DNA of 64,000 nt from Stieleria varia (GCF_038443385.1 NZ_CP151726.1:9238001-9302000), one strand, 5' to 3'. Positions 8,109 to 17,699 are shown, counted from the stretch's first letter. Notes: generated by a model from the letters alone, not told the origin. Program-made: numbers and translations.

Positions 8109-11100
8109 ATCGAACACTGAAAAATCCAAAACCTTTGATTGCCGCAGCGGTCGTATGTGTCCTGCTGGTATTGGGATTCGCAGTTTACATCATGCGTTCT
8201 CAAGAGGACGACCAACAAGCGGCTGACAAGATGTTCGCATCGGAGCAAACCGTCGCGAGCTTTTATGCGAGTCTAGCCGCTCTCGATGTCGAGGAAAATG
8301 AACGCGCCGAGAAACTACTCACGGACGCTGTCAAACGGGAGACTCGCGAACCAGCGCTGTGGGCCAATTTGGCCGTGGCTCAAATGAGACTGAACGAACC
8401 CGACAAATCAGCCGAGTCGTTGCGTCGTGCATTGGACCAAGCAAGTGATTCGAGAGAACTTGCTTTGCTCAATTCACAGATTTTGGAGTATTCGGGTCGA
8501 ATCGAGCAAGCAATCAATCAACTGCAAAAGCTGCACAGAGAGTGGCCCGAGAATGTGGCTGTTACTTTTTCACTGGCTTCACTGCTGGGCCAGATCCAGG
8601 ATGACGCGGCCGAAGCCGAACGAATTTCTTTGTTGAAAGACATCCTCGACCGCGTCCCAAACAACCTGCGAGTGCTCAGTGAGCAAGCTCGTGTCGCTGC
8701 ATCACTTGGACGAGACGCGGAATTGCGTCAAGCGATCGACGCGCTTGATCGCAACAGCGCGGCCTGGCCGGACGCCATCAAGCAGTACTTGACGAAGGCT
8801 GATGAGGAAGCTCGTGATGGAAATCATCGCCAAGCCGCATTGTCACTGACTTTTCTGCAAAACCTGCTCAAACCGCGGCCAGAGTATCAGCAGAGCTTGG
8901 CTCAGTTGGGCATCCTCACCGTCGGGGCGATCGGAACGCCATTGCGTTCACCCTTGCGTTTGACGATGCCGTCTGCCGAAACCGCTGACGCCGACCATCA
9001 ATTGACTTTTGAAGAGACCTATCCACTTGGAAAAGCAGCGCGGCCAGACCACGTGTTGGCAATGGAGCATTCCGGAGAGCGGCGCTCAACCCTGATCTCG
9101 CTCTCCGACAACTTGCTCCACATCGACGCGTTGGCCGCGCTGCCCTTTCCAGGATTATCCACGACCGCCAATCCCGCGAGCGTCTGCGTCGCAGACGTAA
9201 ACTCCGATTTTCATCAAGACTTGATTTGCGTAGGCGAGAAGGGATGTCGCATTTTTCTTGGAACACAGGACGGATCGTTCTCGTTGGTGAACGACCCTTC
9301 GGAAGACTTGAATCGTAGTGCGAGCTCCGTTTGGCCGGTGGACATTGACGCAGACGGTGATATCGACCTGCTCCTGAGCGACGATGAGACAGCGTTGCGA
9401 GGCGTTCGGAACAACGGCGACATGACCTTTACCTCCATTGAAACGGGAATCGAGGCACATTCGGTCGCCAATCTTGCTTCGGTCGACTTCGATGGCGATG
9501 GTGATGTAGATGTCGTCACTTTGGACGACTCTGGCGCATTGATCGCGTGGCAAAATGAACGTGGCGGAAAATACGTCGCGACAGAGCTGCCAGATGACCA
9601 ACGCCGGATTGCACTCGCCATCGGTGATATCGATCGAAGCGGACGAATGGATTTGATCACGATATCGGAATCAGGTCATCTTCGTTCGGCGCACTGGGAG
9701 GTGGACCACTGGACCGAGTCGCCGATCGCGACGTGGTTGCCGACCGATTCATTCACCACGGCCGTCACGGGAGACCTGTATCTGTCGACCGCCGACCTTG
9801 ACAACAATGGCGGCGTCGACGTCGTTGCCAGTACGACGTCGAAAAATGCCGTGTGGCTGCAGACGACAGATGGGGCTTGGACTTTATTGGATCAAAGTCC
9901 ATCGATCAGGCCGACATCGATCGTGGATTTCAACGAAGATGGGCGACTTGATCTTGTCGGATTATCAGAGTCGGGTGTGACCGTGGCTTTGAATCAAAGC
10001 CAAGCAGGTTATGGATGGACGACGCTGAAACCACTTGCAAATACCGGTGCGGGTGACAAACGCATTAATTCCTTTGGCATCGGCGGACGCATTGAGGTGC
10101 GTGCGGGAAATCTGGTGCAAGCCAACGAAATCGACTCTCCTCGTGTGCACTTCGGATTGGGAAACCATCGTCGAGCTGACGTCGCAAGAATCATTTGGCC
10201 CAACGGCACCGTTCAGGCGGAGTTTGATCTGACAAGTGGTGAAACGCTTGTTGCGAATCAACGGTTGAAGGGCTCATGCCCGTGGGTCTTCACCTTTGAT
10301 GGTCAAGATTTTCGATTCGTCAAGGACTTCATATGGCGATCCCCATTAGGACTGCGGATCAATGCTCAAACGACTGCCGGTGTGACACAGACAGAGGATT
10401 GGATCAAGATTCCTGGTGATCAACTTGCGGAAGTCGATGGCCGCTATCTCGTACGGATCACCGCAGAATTGTGGGAAACGCATTTCTTTGATCACGTTTC
10501 AATGATTGCCGTGGACCATCCAATAGACGTCGAAGTGTTCGTTGATGAGCGGTTTGTACCACAATCCATGCCAGATCAGAAAGTGACATCCCTGGCTCCT
10601 CCGAAACCACTCTCGAATATTGTCGATGATGCTGGTGATTCGATGGATGAGACGCTACGAAGCAATGACGGTGTCTATGCAGACGGTTTCGCACTCGGAG
10701 AGTTTCAAGGAGTAGCGAAGGACCATTGGATTGAATTCGATTTGCCCAGTGAAGCTTCGCCGGATCAAACTGTCATGATTGTCGGTCATGGCTGGATCTA
10801 CCCGACCGACAGTTCCCTCAATGCAGCGCTCGACCAAGGAAACGCGGCGCGCCCCTATCCCTTGATCTTGGAACAACAACATCCCGACGGCCATTGGTCC
10901 TTGGTACAGGAGAATCTGGGATTCCCCGCTGGAAAGAACAAGGATGTGTTGCTGCCAATTCCCAGCCGATCGCTGACTGTTTCTCGACGGTTCCGATTGC
11001 GAACCAACATGGAAGTGTATTGGGATTCGCTTCGTTGGAGTTATGTCGTCGAGTCGGTAGAGCCACGATTGACAACACTCAAAACTTCTCGAACGACGTT

Positions 11101-11596
11101 GCGATATCGTGGGTATTCGCGACTATTGCCAGAACATCGTCGTCGGCCCGACACGCCGGTTTATGAAGTGACGAGCACCGGCCAACGCTGGCTTGATCTC
11201 GACGGCTACTACACCCGCTATGGAGACATTGGCGATTTGCTCGAGTCGGTTGACGATCGATATGCGATTGTAAATGCGGGCGATGAATTGGTCTTTGAGT
11301 TTGACGCCATCGGCCGCCCTCCCTCTGGCTGGCAAAGGGACTTTGTACTTGTCGGAGACGGGTGGGTGAAAGACGGCGACCTCAATACCGCATTCTCACA
11401 GACGGTGCTCCCCTTACCGTCTCATGACAAAACCGAGTATCGCGGTCCGCTTGTGCCGCTAATCGAAGATGCGGTGTATCAACAACACATCAAAGACTGG
11501 CTGAACTATCACACACGCTACATAACACACGATCATTTCCACCAGCATTTGTGGCAACAAAATGCTGGCGTTGGAACCAACGAGGCGCAACCATGA
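8105..11596 (+). CDS. Membrane-anchored TPR + VCBS + ASPIC/UnbV-like protein (CRTAC1 type)
   Basis: The ATG at 8105 overlaps the previous stop (ATGA), giving 1163 residues. An N-terminal signal anchor is followed by TPR-like helices (about 40-310), then FG-GAP/VCBS propeller repeats with Ca-binding-like Asp motifs (DIDADGDIDLLLSDD, DFDGDGDVDVV, DLDNNGGVDVV, DFNEDGRLDLVG). Next comes an ASPIC/UnbV-type segment (RVHFGLGNHRRADVARI...IWPNG), and finally a long beta-rich C-terminal region starting at WVFTFDGQDFRFVKDF. The architecture predicts a large envelope scaffold facing the periplasm. Together with the next two genes it forms the same UnbV/UnbU-type association known from enediyne clusters, but no polyketide synthase is present here. 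Confidence 0.8.
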   Translation: MNRTLKNPKPLIAAAVVCVLLVLGFAVYIMRSQEDDQQAADKMFASEQTVASFYASLAALDVEENERAEKLLTDAVKRETREPALWANLAVAQMRLNEPDKSAESLRRALDQASDSRELALLNSQILEYSGRIEQAINQLQKLHREWPENVAVTFSLASLLGQIQDDAAEAERISLLKDILDRVPNNLRVLSEQARVAASLGRDAELRQAIDALDRNSAAWPDAIKQYLTKADEEARDGNHRQAALSLTFLQNLLKPRPEYQQSLAQLGILTVGAIGTPLRSPLRLTMPSAETADADHQLTFEETYPLGKAARPDHVLAMEHSGERRSTLISLSDNLLHIDALAALPFPGLSTTANPASVCVADVNSDFHQDLICVGEKGCRIFLGTQDGSFSLVNDPSEDLNRSASSVWPVDIDADGDIDLLLSDDETALRGVRNNGDMTFTSIETGIEAHSVANLASVDFDGDGDVDVVTLDDSGALIAWQNERGGKYVATELPDDQRRIALAIGDIDRSGRMDLITISESGHLRSAHWEVDHWTESPIATWLPTDSFTTAVTGDLYLSTADLDNNGGVDVVASTTSKNAVWLQTTDGAWTLLDQSPSIRPTSIVDFNEDGRLDLVGLSESGVTVALNQSQAGYGWTTLKPLANTGAGDKRINSFGIGGRIEVRAGNLVQANEIDSPRVHFGLGNHRRADVARIIWPNGTVQAEFDLTSGETLVANQRLKGSCPWVFTFDGQDFRFVKDFIWRSPLGLRINAQTTAGVTQTEDWIKIPGDQLAEVDGRYLVRITAELWETHFFDHVSMIAVDHPIDVEVFVDERFVPQSMPDQKVTSLAPPKPLSNIVDDAGDSMDETLRSNDGVYADGFALGEFQGVAKDHWIEFDLPSEASPDQTVMIVGHGWIYPTDSSLNAALDQGNAARPYPLILEQQHPDGHWSLVQENLGFPAGKNKDVLLPIPSRSLTVSRRFRLRTNMEVYWDSLRWSYVVESVEPRLTTLKTSRTTLRYRGYSRLLPEHRRRPDTPVYEVTSTGQRWLDLDGYYTRYGDIGDLLESVDDRYAIVNAGDELVFEFDAIGRPPSGWQRDFVLVGDGWVKDGDLNTAFSQTVLPLPSHDKTEYRGPLVPLIEDAVYQQHIKDWLNYHTRYITHDHFHQHLWQQNAGVGTNEAQP

Positions 11597-13383
11597 CTCT
11601 CACGCTACGCATCCTATTAATAATCGTATTCGGCAGTTTACTGTTCGGTCCGGCAGCTTACTTTCGTTTGAGATCTGAACGTGCCACGGAAGCCGATGTG
11701 GCGAACGTCAACACCGATCAATTGCTCGACCGATATGGTTTTGTATTGAAGGAATCGGCGCATGTGTCCGGTATCGATTTTACACATCAGCCGCCGCGAA
11801 CCGACCCAAGGCTGGACCACATCTCGCCTCAGATCGCTGCGATGGGCGCCAGCGTGTCGGTCGTCGACTTTGATCGAGACGGCTGGCAGGACTTTTACGT
11901 GACCAAAAGTGCTCCCGGCACCATGAACGGGCTGTTTCGAAACCTTCACGACGGCCGCTTCACCGATGTCGCTCCGCAAGTCGGATTGGCCGACCTCAAC
12001 CAAATGGGGTCTGGAGCGTGTATGGGAAGTGTCTGGGCCGACATCGATAATGATGGCTACGAAGATGTTTTGATCTACAAATGGGGCAGTGTCGAACTGT
12101 TTCGCAATCAACGCGGTGAGTCCTTTGAACGAATCACCGAATCATCTGGAATGCCCGAATGGGCGAACGCGGGGTGTGCGACGTGGTTTGACTATGATCG
12201 CGACGGTTGGATCGACCTCTTGCTGGCGGGGTACTGGCCCGACAATGTTCGCTTGGAACAACTTGACCACACTCGGATCATGCCAGAGAGTTTTGAATAC
12301 GCCAACAACGGAGGTCGAAAATGGTTGCTGCGGAACATCGGCGGTGGAAGATTTGAGGACGTCACTTCATCTGTCGGAATCGACAGCACACGTTGGACGC
12401 TGGCTGTGATTGCAACGGATTTCAATGACGACTCATTCCCTGATCTGTTCTTGGCAAATGATTACGGCGTCTCAGAAATGTTCATCAACGAGGGAGGTGT
12501 CCGTTTCAAAGAAATGGGAAAGGAAAGCGGAATCGGGTTATCTCCCAAGAGTGGCATGAATGCCGCCGTGGGTGACGTGCTCAATCAAGGTCGCCTAGCA
12601 ATCTATGAGTCGAACATCTCTGAAGAAGGCGTATTGCTGCAAGGCAACAACTTATGGCTTCCCAGCTCCGATGGAACGCTGCGATTCGAGAATCTCGCCT
12701 CCGTGATGGGGGTAGAATTGGCCGGTTGGAGTTTCGGTGCTCAGTTCGGGGATTTGAACAACGACGGCTATCTCGATCTGTACGTCACCAATGGCTATGT
12801 CTCTGGTGATCGCGGGACGAGCTACTGGTACGATTTCTCGCAGATCACCGGGGGCCATCGGCAGATCATTTCCGATACGGAAAACTGGCCCGATATGCGA
12901 GGCCGCAGCCTAGCCGGTTATCAATCCAAACGCGTCTGGCTCAACAATGGTGCTGGTCAGTTTCAAGACGTTGCGCAGTTCATCGGAGCAACCGACCGAT
13001 ACGACGGTCGTGCCGTTGCCTTGGCCGACTTCAGCAATCGTGGGGCTTTGGATGTGATCGTTGCCAACCAGCGAGGACCGTTGCTGCTGTATCGCAATGA
13101 GATCGACAAACAACGCAACTGGATTTCGCTGGAACTGGAGGGAACACAGAGCAATCGAAGTGCGATCGGAGCCCAAGTGCGAGTGTATTGGAACAATCAG
13201 CAGCAACTTCAAGAATTGGTTTCTGCTAGCGGATACTCCGCGCAGAACCAAAGGCGTTTGCACTTCGGGTTGGGAGAGCATTCGATCGTCGACCGCGTGT
13301 CGATCCGCTGGCCATCGGGAAAGGTACAAGAGATCAAGAATCTCGCCGTCAACCAAATCCACAAGATTCGGGAATCAGAATGA
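11593..13383 (+). CDS. CRTAC1 family VCBS/ASPIC_UnbV exported protein
   Basis: Starting at an ATG that overlaps the previous stop, the 596-residue product has an N-terminal signal/anchor (ILLIIVFGSLLFGPAAYF). VCBS/FG-GAP repeats carry Asp-rich loops: DFDRDGWQDFYV, DIDNDGYEDVLI, DYDRDGWIDLLLAG, DFNDDSFPDLFLANDYG and DLNNDGYLDLYVTNG. A C-terminal ASPIC_UnbV module carries the hallmark HFGLGEH and IRWPSGKVQ. The family includes UnbV of enediyne clusters, whose biochemical role is unresolved. It is coupled by ATGA overlaps on both sides, which argues for stoichiometric production with its larger TPR-bearing relative and with the membrane protein that follows. Confidence 0.85.
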   Translation: MTLTLRILLIIVFGSLLFGPAAYFRLRSERATEADVANVNTDQLLDRYGFVLKESAHVSGIDFTHQPPRTDPRLDHISPQIAAMGASVSVVDFDRDGWQDFYVTKSAPGTMNGLFRNLHDGRFTDVAPQVGLADLNQMGSGACMGSVWADIDNDGYEDVLIYKWGSVELFRNQRGESFERITESSGMPEWANAGCATWFDYDRDGWIDLLLAGYWPDNVRLEQLDHTRIMPESFEYANNGGRKWLLRNIGGGRFEDVTSSVGIDSTRWTLAVIATDFNDDSFPDLFLANDYGVSEMFINEGGVRFKEMGKESGIGLSPKSGMNAAVGDVLNQGRLAIYESNISEEGVLLQGNNLWLPSSDGTLRFENLASVMGVELAGWSFGAQFGDLNNDGYLDLYVTNGYVSGDRGTSYWYDFSQITGGHRQIISDTENWPDMRGRSLAGYQSKRVWLNNGAGQFQDVAQFIGATDRYDGRAVALADFSNRGALDVIVANQRGPLLLYRNEIDKQRNWISLELEGTQSNRSAIGAQVRVYWNNQQQLQELVSASGYSAQNQRRLHFGLGEHSIVDRVSIRWPSGKVQEIKNLAVNQIHKIRESE

Positions 13384-14312
13384 ACGTCGTGGGACCAATC
13401 GAGGATGACGTGGTGGACACCGAGTTAGCGGTTGCGCCGACGACACGCGGAGACAACCACGACGAGACAACACCGACAAAGTCGCCCCTAAAAAAGCTGT
13501 TTACGCTGGAGAACCGATTTCTTGCGCCGATTTTGATCACCGCCATCCTACTGGGCGGACAACTCAGTTTCGGTTTCCTGGAAAGCTGGTGGCAGACCCT
13601 GCTCGCGATTTCCGTAGCAATCGCGTGCGAACTGATACTCGGCAGAGTGTTCGTGGGGAAGCTCCCCCATTTGGCCAGCGCTTACATCTCGGGCATCAGT
13701 GTGGGGATTCTGATACGCTCACCTTTCTTGTGGCCGTTTGCACTCTGTGCGGTGCTATCGATCATGTCGAAGTATGTACTGCGATGGCAGAATCGCCACT
13801 TGTGGAACCCTTCCAACTTCGGCGTCAGTGCAATGCTGTTTCTGTATCCAGCGGCCGTTGCAAGCTTGAGTATCCAATGGGGCAATACATTGTGGCCGAT
13901 GATAGTGGTCTGGACCCTCGGATCATTGATCATCTCGCGACTGAAACGTTTCCACATCTGCCTAACCTACGTGGTGTCCTTCGTTTGTTTGTCAGCAGTT
14001 CGCAGCATGCTTACCGATAGCCCGTTCTTGGCGAACGTAGCACCTCTGACTGGTCCCATGTATCAGTTATTCATCTTCTTCATGATCACAGATCCTCGAA
14101 CGACCGTGAGCACCAAACGAGGTCAGTGTTTCGTCGCCTTTTTGGTGGCTGCTGTCGAGATGCTTCTCCGACTCAATGAAGTCATCCATGCCCCTTACTA
14201 CGCACTGTTCCTTGTCGGCCCGATCGCGTTAGCCTCAGAACTTGGATGGAAGAAACGAATGGAGGCGAGAGCTGAACTGGCTACGGGGAGTGAGCATCGT
14301 GTGGAAGTGTAA
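13380..14312 (+). CDS. RnfD/NqrB-like (UnbU-type) integral membrane protein
   Basis: The 310-residue protein has about eight to ten membrane helices after a 35-residue polar N-terminus. Signatures include HLWNPSNFGVSAMLFLYP and FMITDPRTTVSTKRGQ, which match the NQR2/RnfD/RnfE superfamily pattern, where the S/T-containing loop receives covalently bound FMN in true NqrB/RnfD. Here PRTTVST could be a comparable site, but the canonical SGATxxT is not seen. UnbU in enediyne clusters belongs, as I recall, to the same superfamily, and here too it sits next to an UnbV-like gene. Role inferred: membrane electron or cation transfer with the ferredoxin protein upstream. Confidence 0.78.
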   Translation: MNVVGPIEDDVVDTELAVAPTTRGDNHDETTPTKSPLKKLFTLENRFLAPILITAILLGGQLSFGFLESWWQTLLAISVAIACELILGRVFVGKLPHLASAYISGISVGILIRSPFLWPFALCAVLSIMSKYVLRWQNRHLWNPSNFGVSAMLFLYPAAVASLSIQWGNTLWPMIVVWTLGSLIISRLKRFHICLTYVVSFVCLSAVRSMLTDSPFLANVAPLTGPMYQLFIFFMITDPRTTVSTKRGQCFVAFLVAAVEMLLRLNEVIHAPYYALFLVGPIALASELGWKKRMEARAELATGSEHRVEV

Positions 14313-14463
14313 CGCCTATGACGGTTCGGACGCTGGTGGCCCCCACTTTCCGCGTTCCTTTCCCAAGACGCGGTCGTGGTGAAAGCCATTGGCAGGCGAT
14401 ACGATGTTCCAGGGTTGAGCAAAATTCTGTTTATCAACAAATTTTGCGAATGGAGTCGCATCG
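14313..14463 (+). promoter_or_regulatory. Leader of porin gene with 8-bp hairpin
   Basis: An inverted repeat gcaaaatt (14419-14426) / aattttgc (14440-14447) lies just 16 bases before the porin ATG, with a 13-base loop. It could be a leader hairpin or a protein site. No standard promoter was identified. The porin may also be read through from the operon. Confidence 0.3.
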
Positions 14464-16239
14464 ATGACGTCTACTTTTTCCGGGGCAACGGTCTCTTTCG
14501 TTGTCCCATTTCTGCTCGTCGTTTTGAGTTCAGGCCAGGCATTCTGTCAAGAATCGCTTGAATCAGTTGTTGTCGAATCAGTGCCTGTTGACTCAGAACT
14601 CGACGACGAAGCTGGATCATCAATCAAGATCGATGATGGATCGACGGCATCTCAGGAAAATCGAACCGCAGCACTCGCACACTCGGCAGACTCTGTCATT
14701 TGTCCGCATTGCGAAGTCAAAGTGCCGAAACCGGCACCTGGTTGCAAAACCTGTTGTTGTGGGCGACTGATCGATTGGTCCAAGTACCCCGAAACAATCC
14801 ATCCGATGCCTCGCCCTGGGATTTTTCCCGTCCCTCCCAAAGGTCCGGGATACTATTCCGTTTGGGATCATCTAACGGACCAGTGTCGCCCGGCAGCACC
14901 GAAGTCAGGCTACGCGCCATTTGCAATCAACGCATGGCCTTTCTTTGACGCCGACTGGCGCTATGTCGAGGGTATCTCGCAACAGGACCGCACGACGGTC
15001 GAACAGTTCAAACGGATGCATCTGAACGACTGCCTGATGCTCAGCGTCGGTGGTGAGTTCTGGATTCGCTATTCCAACGAAAACAACAGTCGTTTGAGAC
15101 AAGATGAAAACGACTATGCACTGACCCATGTGCGTCAGTATGCAGATCTTTGGTACAGCGATTCCTTGCGTTTGTTCGGTGAATTTGTCTGGGCCGATAG
15201 TTTCGGTGAAGAACTGCCCCCCGTTCCACCAGATGTTGATCGGGGAGACATTCTTAATATGTTCGTCGACGTGAACTTGGGTGAAATCGCCGGAAGTCCA
15301 GTCTATGCCCGCGCCGGCCGTCAAGAGTTGCTCTACGGCTCGCAGCGACTCGTCACACCGCTCCCTTGGGCCAACAAGCGGAATTCGTTTGACGGGGTGA
15401 AGATTTTTCGACAAGGAAAGCACTGGGACTTCGACGCGTTCTTGACAAAGTTCGTGCCACCCCAGGCGAATGACTTTGACTCGGCCGATGACAATCAAAC
15501 GTTCGCCGGAGCATGGCTAACTCATCGCCCCAAAAAGGGTGAAACGAGAGATTTTTACTACTTGCTCTACGACAATGATAACGTTGCTGCCCCGCTTGGG
15601 TTTACCAAGTCACCATTCCAAACCCACACCATCGGCAGTCGCTGGGCCGGCGATCAGGATGGCTTGTTGTGGGATTTCGAAGGTGCATTGCAGTTCGGCG
15701 AACAGGGCAACAATGACCTATTTGCTGGAATGGGCACTGCGGGTGTTGGACGTCGGTTCAGCGATTCGTTCTTGTCGCCGACGTTTTGGATGTACTACGA
15801 CTACGCTAGCGGTGACAATGACCTCACCGACGGAAACGCTCACACGTTCAATCAACAGTTCCCGTTCGGCCACTACTACATGGGATGGATGGACCTCGTT
15901 GGACGCCAAAACATTCATGACGTCAATGCTCATCTCTATCTCTATCCCACGAAAGCAACCACCGTTTGGCTGCAGTACCACCACTTCTGGCTTGCAGAGA
16001 GCCAAGACGCTCTCTACAACGCCGGCGGTGTGCCATATCGTATCGATCCGACGGGAGCTGCGGGCACCGATGTCGGCGACGAGATTGACCTTGTGTTGAA
16101 TTTTCACCTGACAAAATACTCGGATATCCTTGTCAGCTACAACAAGCTCTTCGGTGGAAGCTACTTGCAAGCCACTTCTGGCCCCAACGCTGCGGTCGAT
16201 GCGGAAACGCTCTACCTCATTTTTCAACAGCGGTGGTAG
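14464..16239 (+). CDS. Alginate-export-type outer membrane porin with Cys-rich N-terminal segment
   Basis: The 591-residue protein has a signal peptide ending near FCQES, an acidic linker, a Cys-rich stretch (CPHCEVKVPKPAPGC, then CKTCCCG) at roughly 80-100, and a beta-barrel region from about 190 to the C-terminal aromatic residues FQQRW. The segment YARAGRQELLYGSQRLV is the characteristic strand of the alginate_exp/AlgE-like porin family. The cysteines, CPHC plus a CKTCCC cluster, are unusual for a porin and could hold zinc or an iron-sulfur centre, or form disulfides. Position directly after the redox run suggests it is the outer-membrane partner, giving the cassette a path across the envelope. 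Confidence 0.82.
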   Translation: MTSTFSGATVSFVVPFLLVVLSSGQAFCQESLESVVVESVPVDSELDDEAGSSIKIDDGSTASQENRTAALAHSADSVICPHCEVKVPKPAPGCKTCCCGRLIDWSKYPETIHPMPRPGIFPVPPKGPGYYSVWDHLTDQCRPAAPKSGYAPFAINAWPFFDADWRYVEGISQQDRTTVEQFKRMHLNDCLMLSVGGEFWIRYSNENNSRLRQDENDYALTHVRQYADLWYSDSLRLFGEFVWADSFGEELPPVPPDVDRGDILNMFVDVNLGEIAGSPVYARAGRQELLYGSQRLVTPLPWANKRNSFDGVKIFRQGKHWDFDAFLTKFVPPQANDFDSADDNQTFAGAWLTHRPKKGETRDFYYLLYDNDNVAAPLGFTKSPFQTHTIGSRWAGDQDGLLWDFEGALQFGEQGNNDLFAGMGTAGVGRRFSDSFLSPTFWMYYDYASGDNDLTDGNAHTFNQQFPFGHYYMGWMDLVGRQNIHDVNAHLYLYPTKATTVWLQYHHFWLAESQDALYNAGGVPYRIDPTGAAGTDVGDEIDLVLNFHLTKYSDILVSYNKLFGGSYLQATSGPNAAVDAETLYLIFQQRW

Positions 16240-16261
16240 GTCACCGCTCGATTTCCCGAGG

Positions 16262-17578
16262 TCAATACTTCGGGAAGATGTCCGGAGTTGGAAAACGATC
16301 CTCGGGATTGTTTTCGAACAGATATTCCTCCCGGGGGATCTGCGTCTTGGGCCAGCTTTCTGGTCGCACACGGACGACTCTCCCGGGGCGGAGGCCTTCA
16401 ATGATCAGGTCGGTCTCGAACTGAATTCGGATGCCGCTACTGCCTAGCGGGATTGCTTCGGTTGACCGGCTGACCTCACGGATTTCGCCGCTGGATGCCA
16501 CGTGGGAGGGTCCGTAGTGGCCAGCAGCGTGCTTCAATGTGTTCTCGGCTCCATTCATTTGTGCACCGACGCCTTTTTGAAAGTCATCGTAGAGCGAGTC
16601 GTCCATACCACCGAACAGCGTTGCGGTGACCGTCGCCCGGCCGAACTTCCCATAATCGACGGCATCCACCCAGGCAGGCATCCAGCGACTGCGGATGAAT
16701 GCTTTATGCGTCTCGGTCTGAAAATGGGCTGCGTTTTGGATGGCGTCGTCGTCCAGCCAGATGTCGGAAATGTGGAACTGAGTGAAAGCGCCGCTCAACC
16801 CGTCCCCCGGTGCCGGCTTCCAGGTGATTCCGAGCAGGACGGCCTGTCTGCCAAGGTCTTTCTTCCCGCTAGCGGGCCACGCTTCTTCGGCGACCAAGTC
16901 GGCGACTCGAATACGCTCGCGACCACGCCAGATACGAGTGGCTGCGTCGAAGGTCAACTCTTCGTCGTCAACGCCACCGTCACCACCGTCTTTCGACTCG
17001 CGGCTGGCGATGATCCTCCCTACGTTGTCCTTGAGTTCCACTTCCTTGAGCTTCCAAACCTTGCCGACCCGCAAGCAGTGACTCGGTTCGTCTTCGAGCA
17101 GCAGCACGTGATTCTCAGCCGGTGCGGTACCGATGCCACGATAATGTCCCGCGTCTTTCTCCTTGTTGTTCACCGGCAACACCGGCACGGACGAAAGCTT
17201 CGGGTCGGGCGGGAGGAAGCCACAAACGTGCATCACGGTGCCGAGCGGAATGTCACGCAGGTCCGCCGGAGCGCCGTGATACCGAATGACACCGTAGGGC
17301 AACATGGCGAAGGGTTGTGGGTCGTTCCGGTAAAACTTTCCTGTGCCTTCCACACGGATGCTGCCACGGCGATTGGGGTGATCGACGAAGACGATCTCGC
17401 CACGATACGAGTGTGCCTTTTCCAAAGGCGGAAATTTTCCAGGCTGGGGGCGGAAGACGGCGACGTCATCGCCGGTTGCGATGGACGCCAGCAGAAACAA
17501 CATGCAGCCGAGACACAGAACCAAAAATTGATCGAGTGACCGGGGAGTATGGCCAAGAGAGAGACTTGATTTATACAT
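16262..17578 (-). CDS. Planctomycete secreted hypothetical protein at the end of the DUF1592/DUF1552 operon
   Basis: The 438-residue product has a signal peptide (LVLCLGCMLFLLASIATG) and a mature region with several beta-rich segments. Features include GVIRYHGAPADLRDIPLGTV, which resembles an OB-like binding strand, and LHVCGFLPPD-like motifs. Two acidic stretches (GGDGGVDDEELTF and DIWLDDDAIQ) could bind calcium. No catalytic motif was recognised. The gene is separated from the DUF1552 gene by a region of simple repeats and a decayed four-helix-bundle gene. Before that insertion it was probably directly attached to the operon. Similar proteins near DUF1592/DUF1552 genes are common in this phylum. 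The function is unknown. Confidence 0.6.
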   Translation of the reverse strand: MYKSSLSLGHTPRSLDQFLVLCLGCMLFLLASIATGDDVAVFRPQPGKFPPLEKAHSYRGEIVFVDHPNRRGSIRVEGTGKFYRNDPQPFAMLPYGVIRYHGAPADLRDIPLGTVMHVCGFLPPDPKLSSVPVLPVNNKEKDAGHYRGIGTAPAENHVLLLEDEPSHCLRVGKVWKLKEVELKDNVGRIIASRESKDGGDGGVDDEELTFDAATRIWRGRERIRVADLVAEEAWPASGKKDLGRQAVLLGITWKPAPGDGLSGAFTQFHISDIWLDDDAIQNAAHFQTETHKAFIRSRWMPAWVDAVDYGKFGRATVTATLFGGMDDSLYDDFQKGVGAQMNGAENTLKHAAGHYGPSHVASSGEIREVSRSTEAIPLGSSGIRIQFETDLIIEGLRPGRVVRVRPESWPKTQIPREEYLFENNPEDRFPTPDIFPKY

Positions 17579-17699
17579 TGCGATCCGGTGAGTTAGCGCG
17601 GATTAAGCCTACGAGCATTGATACCACATCGACCAATGAGGCTTTGCCGTTACCTGATTCCTGATAGACGTTCAGTTTCTCGTGATCAAATTGCTTCAT
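17571..17699 (-). pseudogene. Decayed four-helix-bundle (S23/Avd-like) gene
   Basis: From an ATG at 17699 a 42-codon frame reads MKQFDHEKLNVYQ, then jumps to ESGNGK and ends VSMLVGLIRANSPDR. The first block is the classic start of FDHEKLxVYQ-type four-helix-bundle proteins, GNGK belongs to their middle, and VSMLVGLIR-NSPDR to their C-terminus. Full-length relatives have about 120-130 residues, so roughly two thirds has been deleted while the ends are kept in frame. It overlaps the start of the neighbouring secreted protein by eight bases. The product cannot fold as the family bundle, and I consider it a remnant. Confidence 0.7.

Noticed and set aside
8105..14312. Enediyne biosynthetic cluster suggested by UnbV and UnbU-like genes
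   Set aside because: No enediyne polyketide synthase, thioesterase or tailoring gene is present in the window.
16502..17539. Plus-strand frame of 345 codons
   Set aside because: It is antisense to the secreted hypothetical protein, which has a signal peptide and sensible composition.
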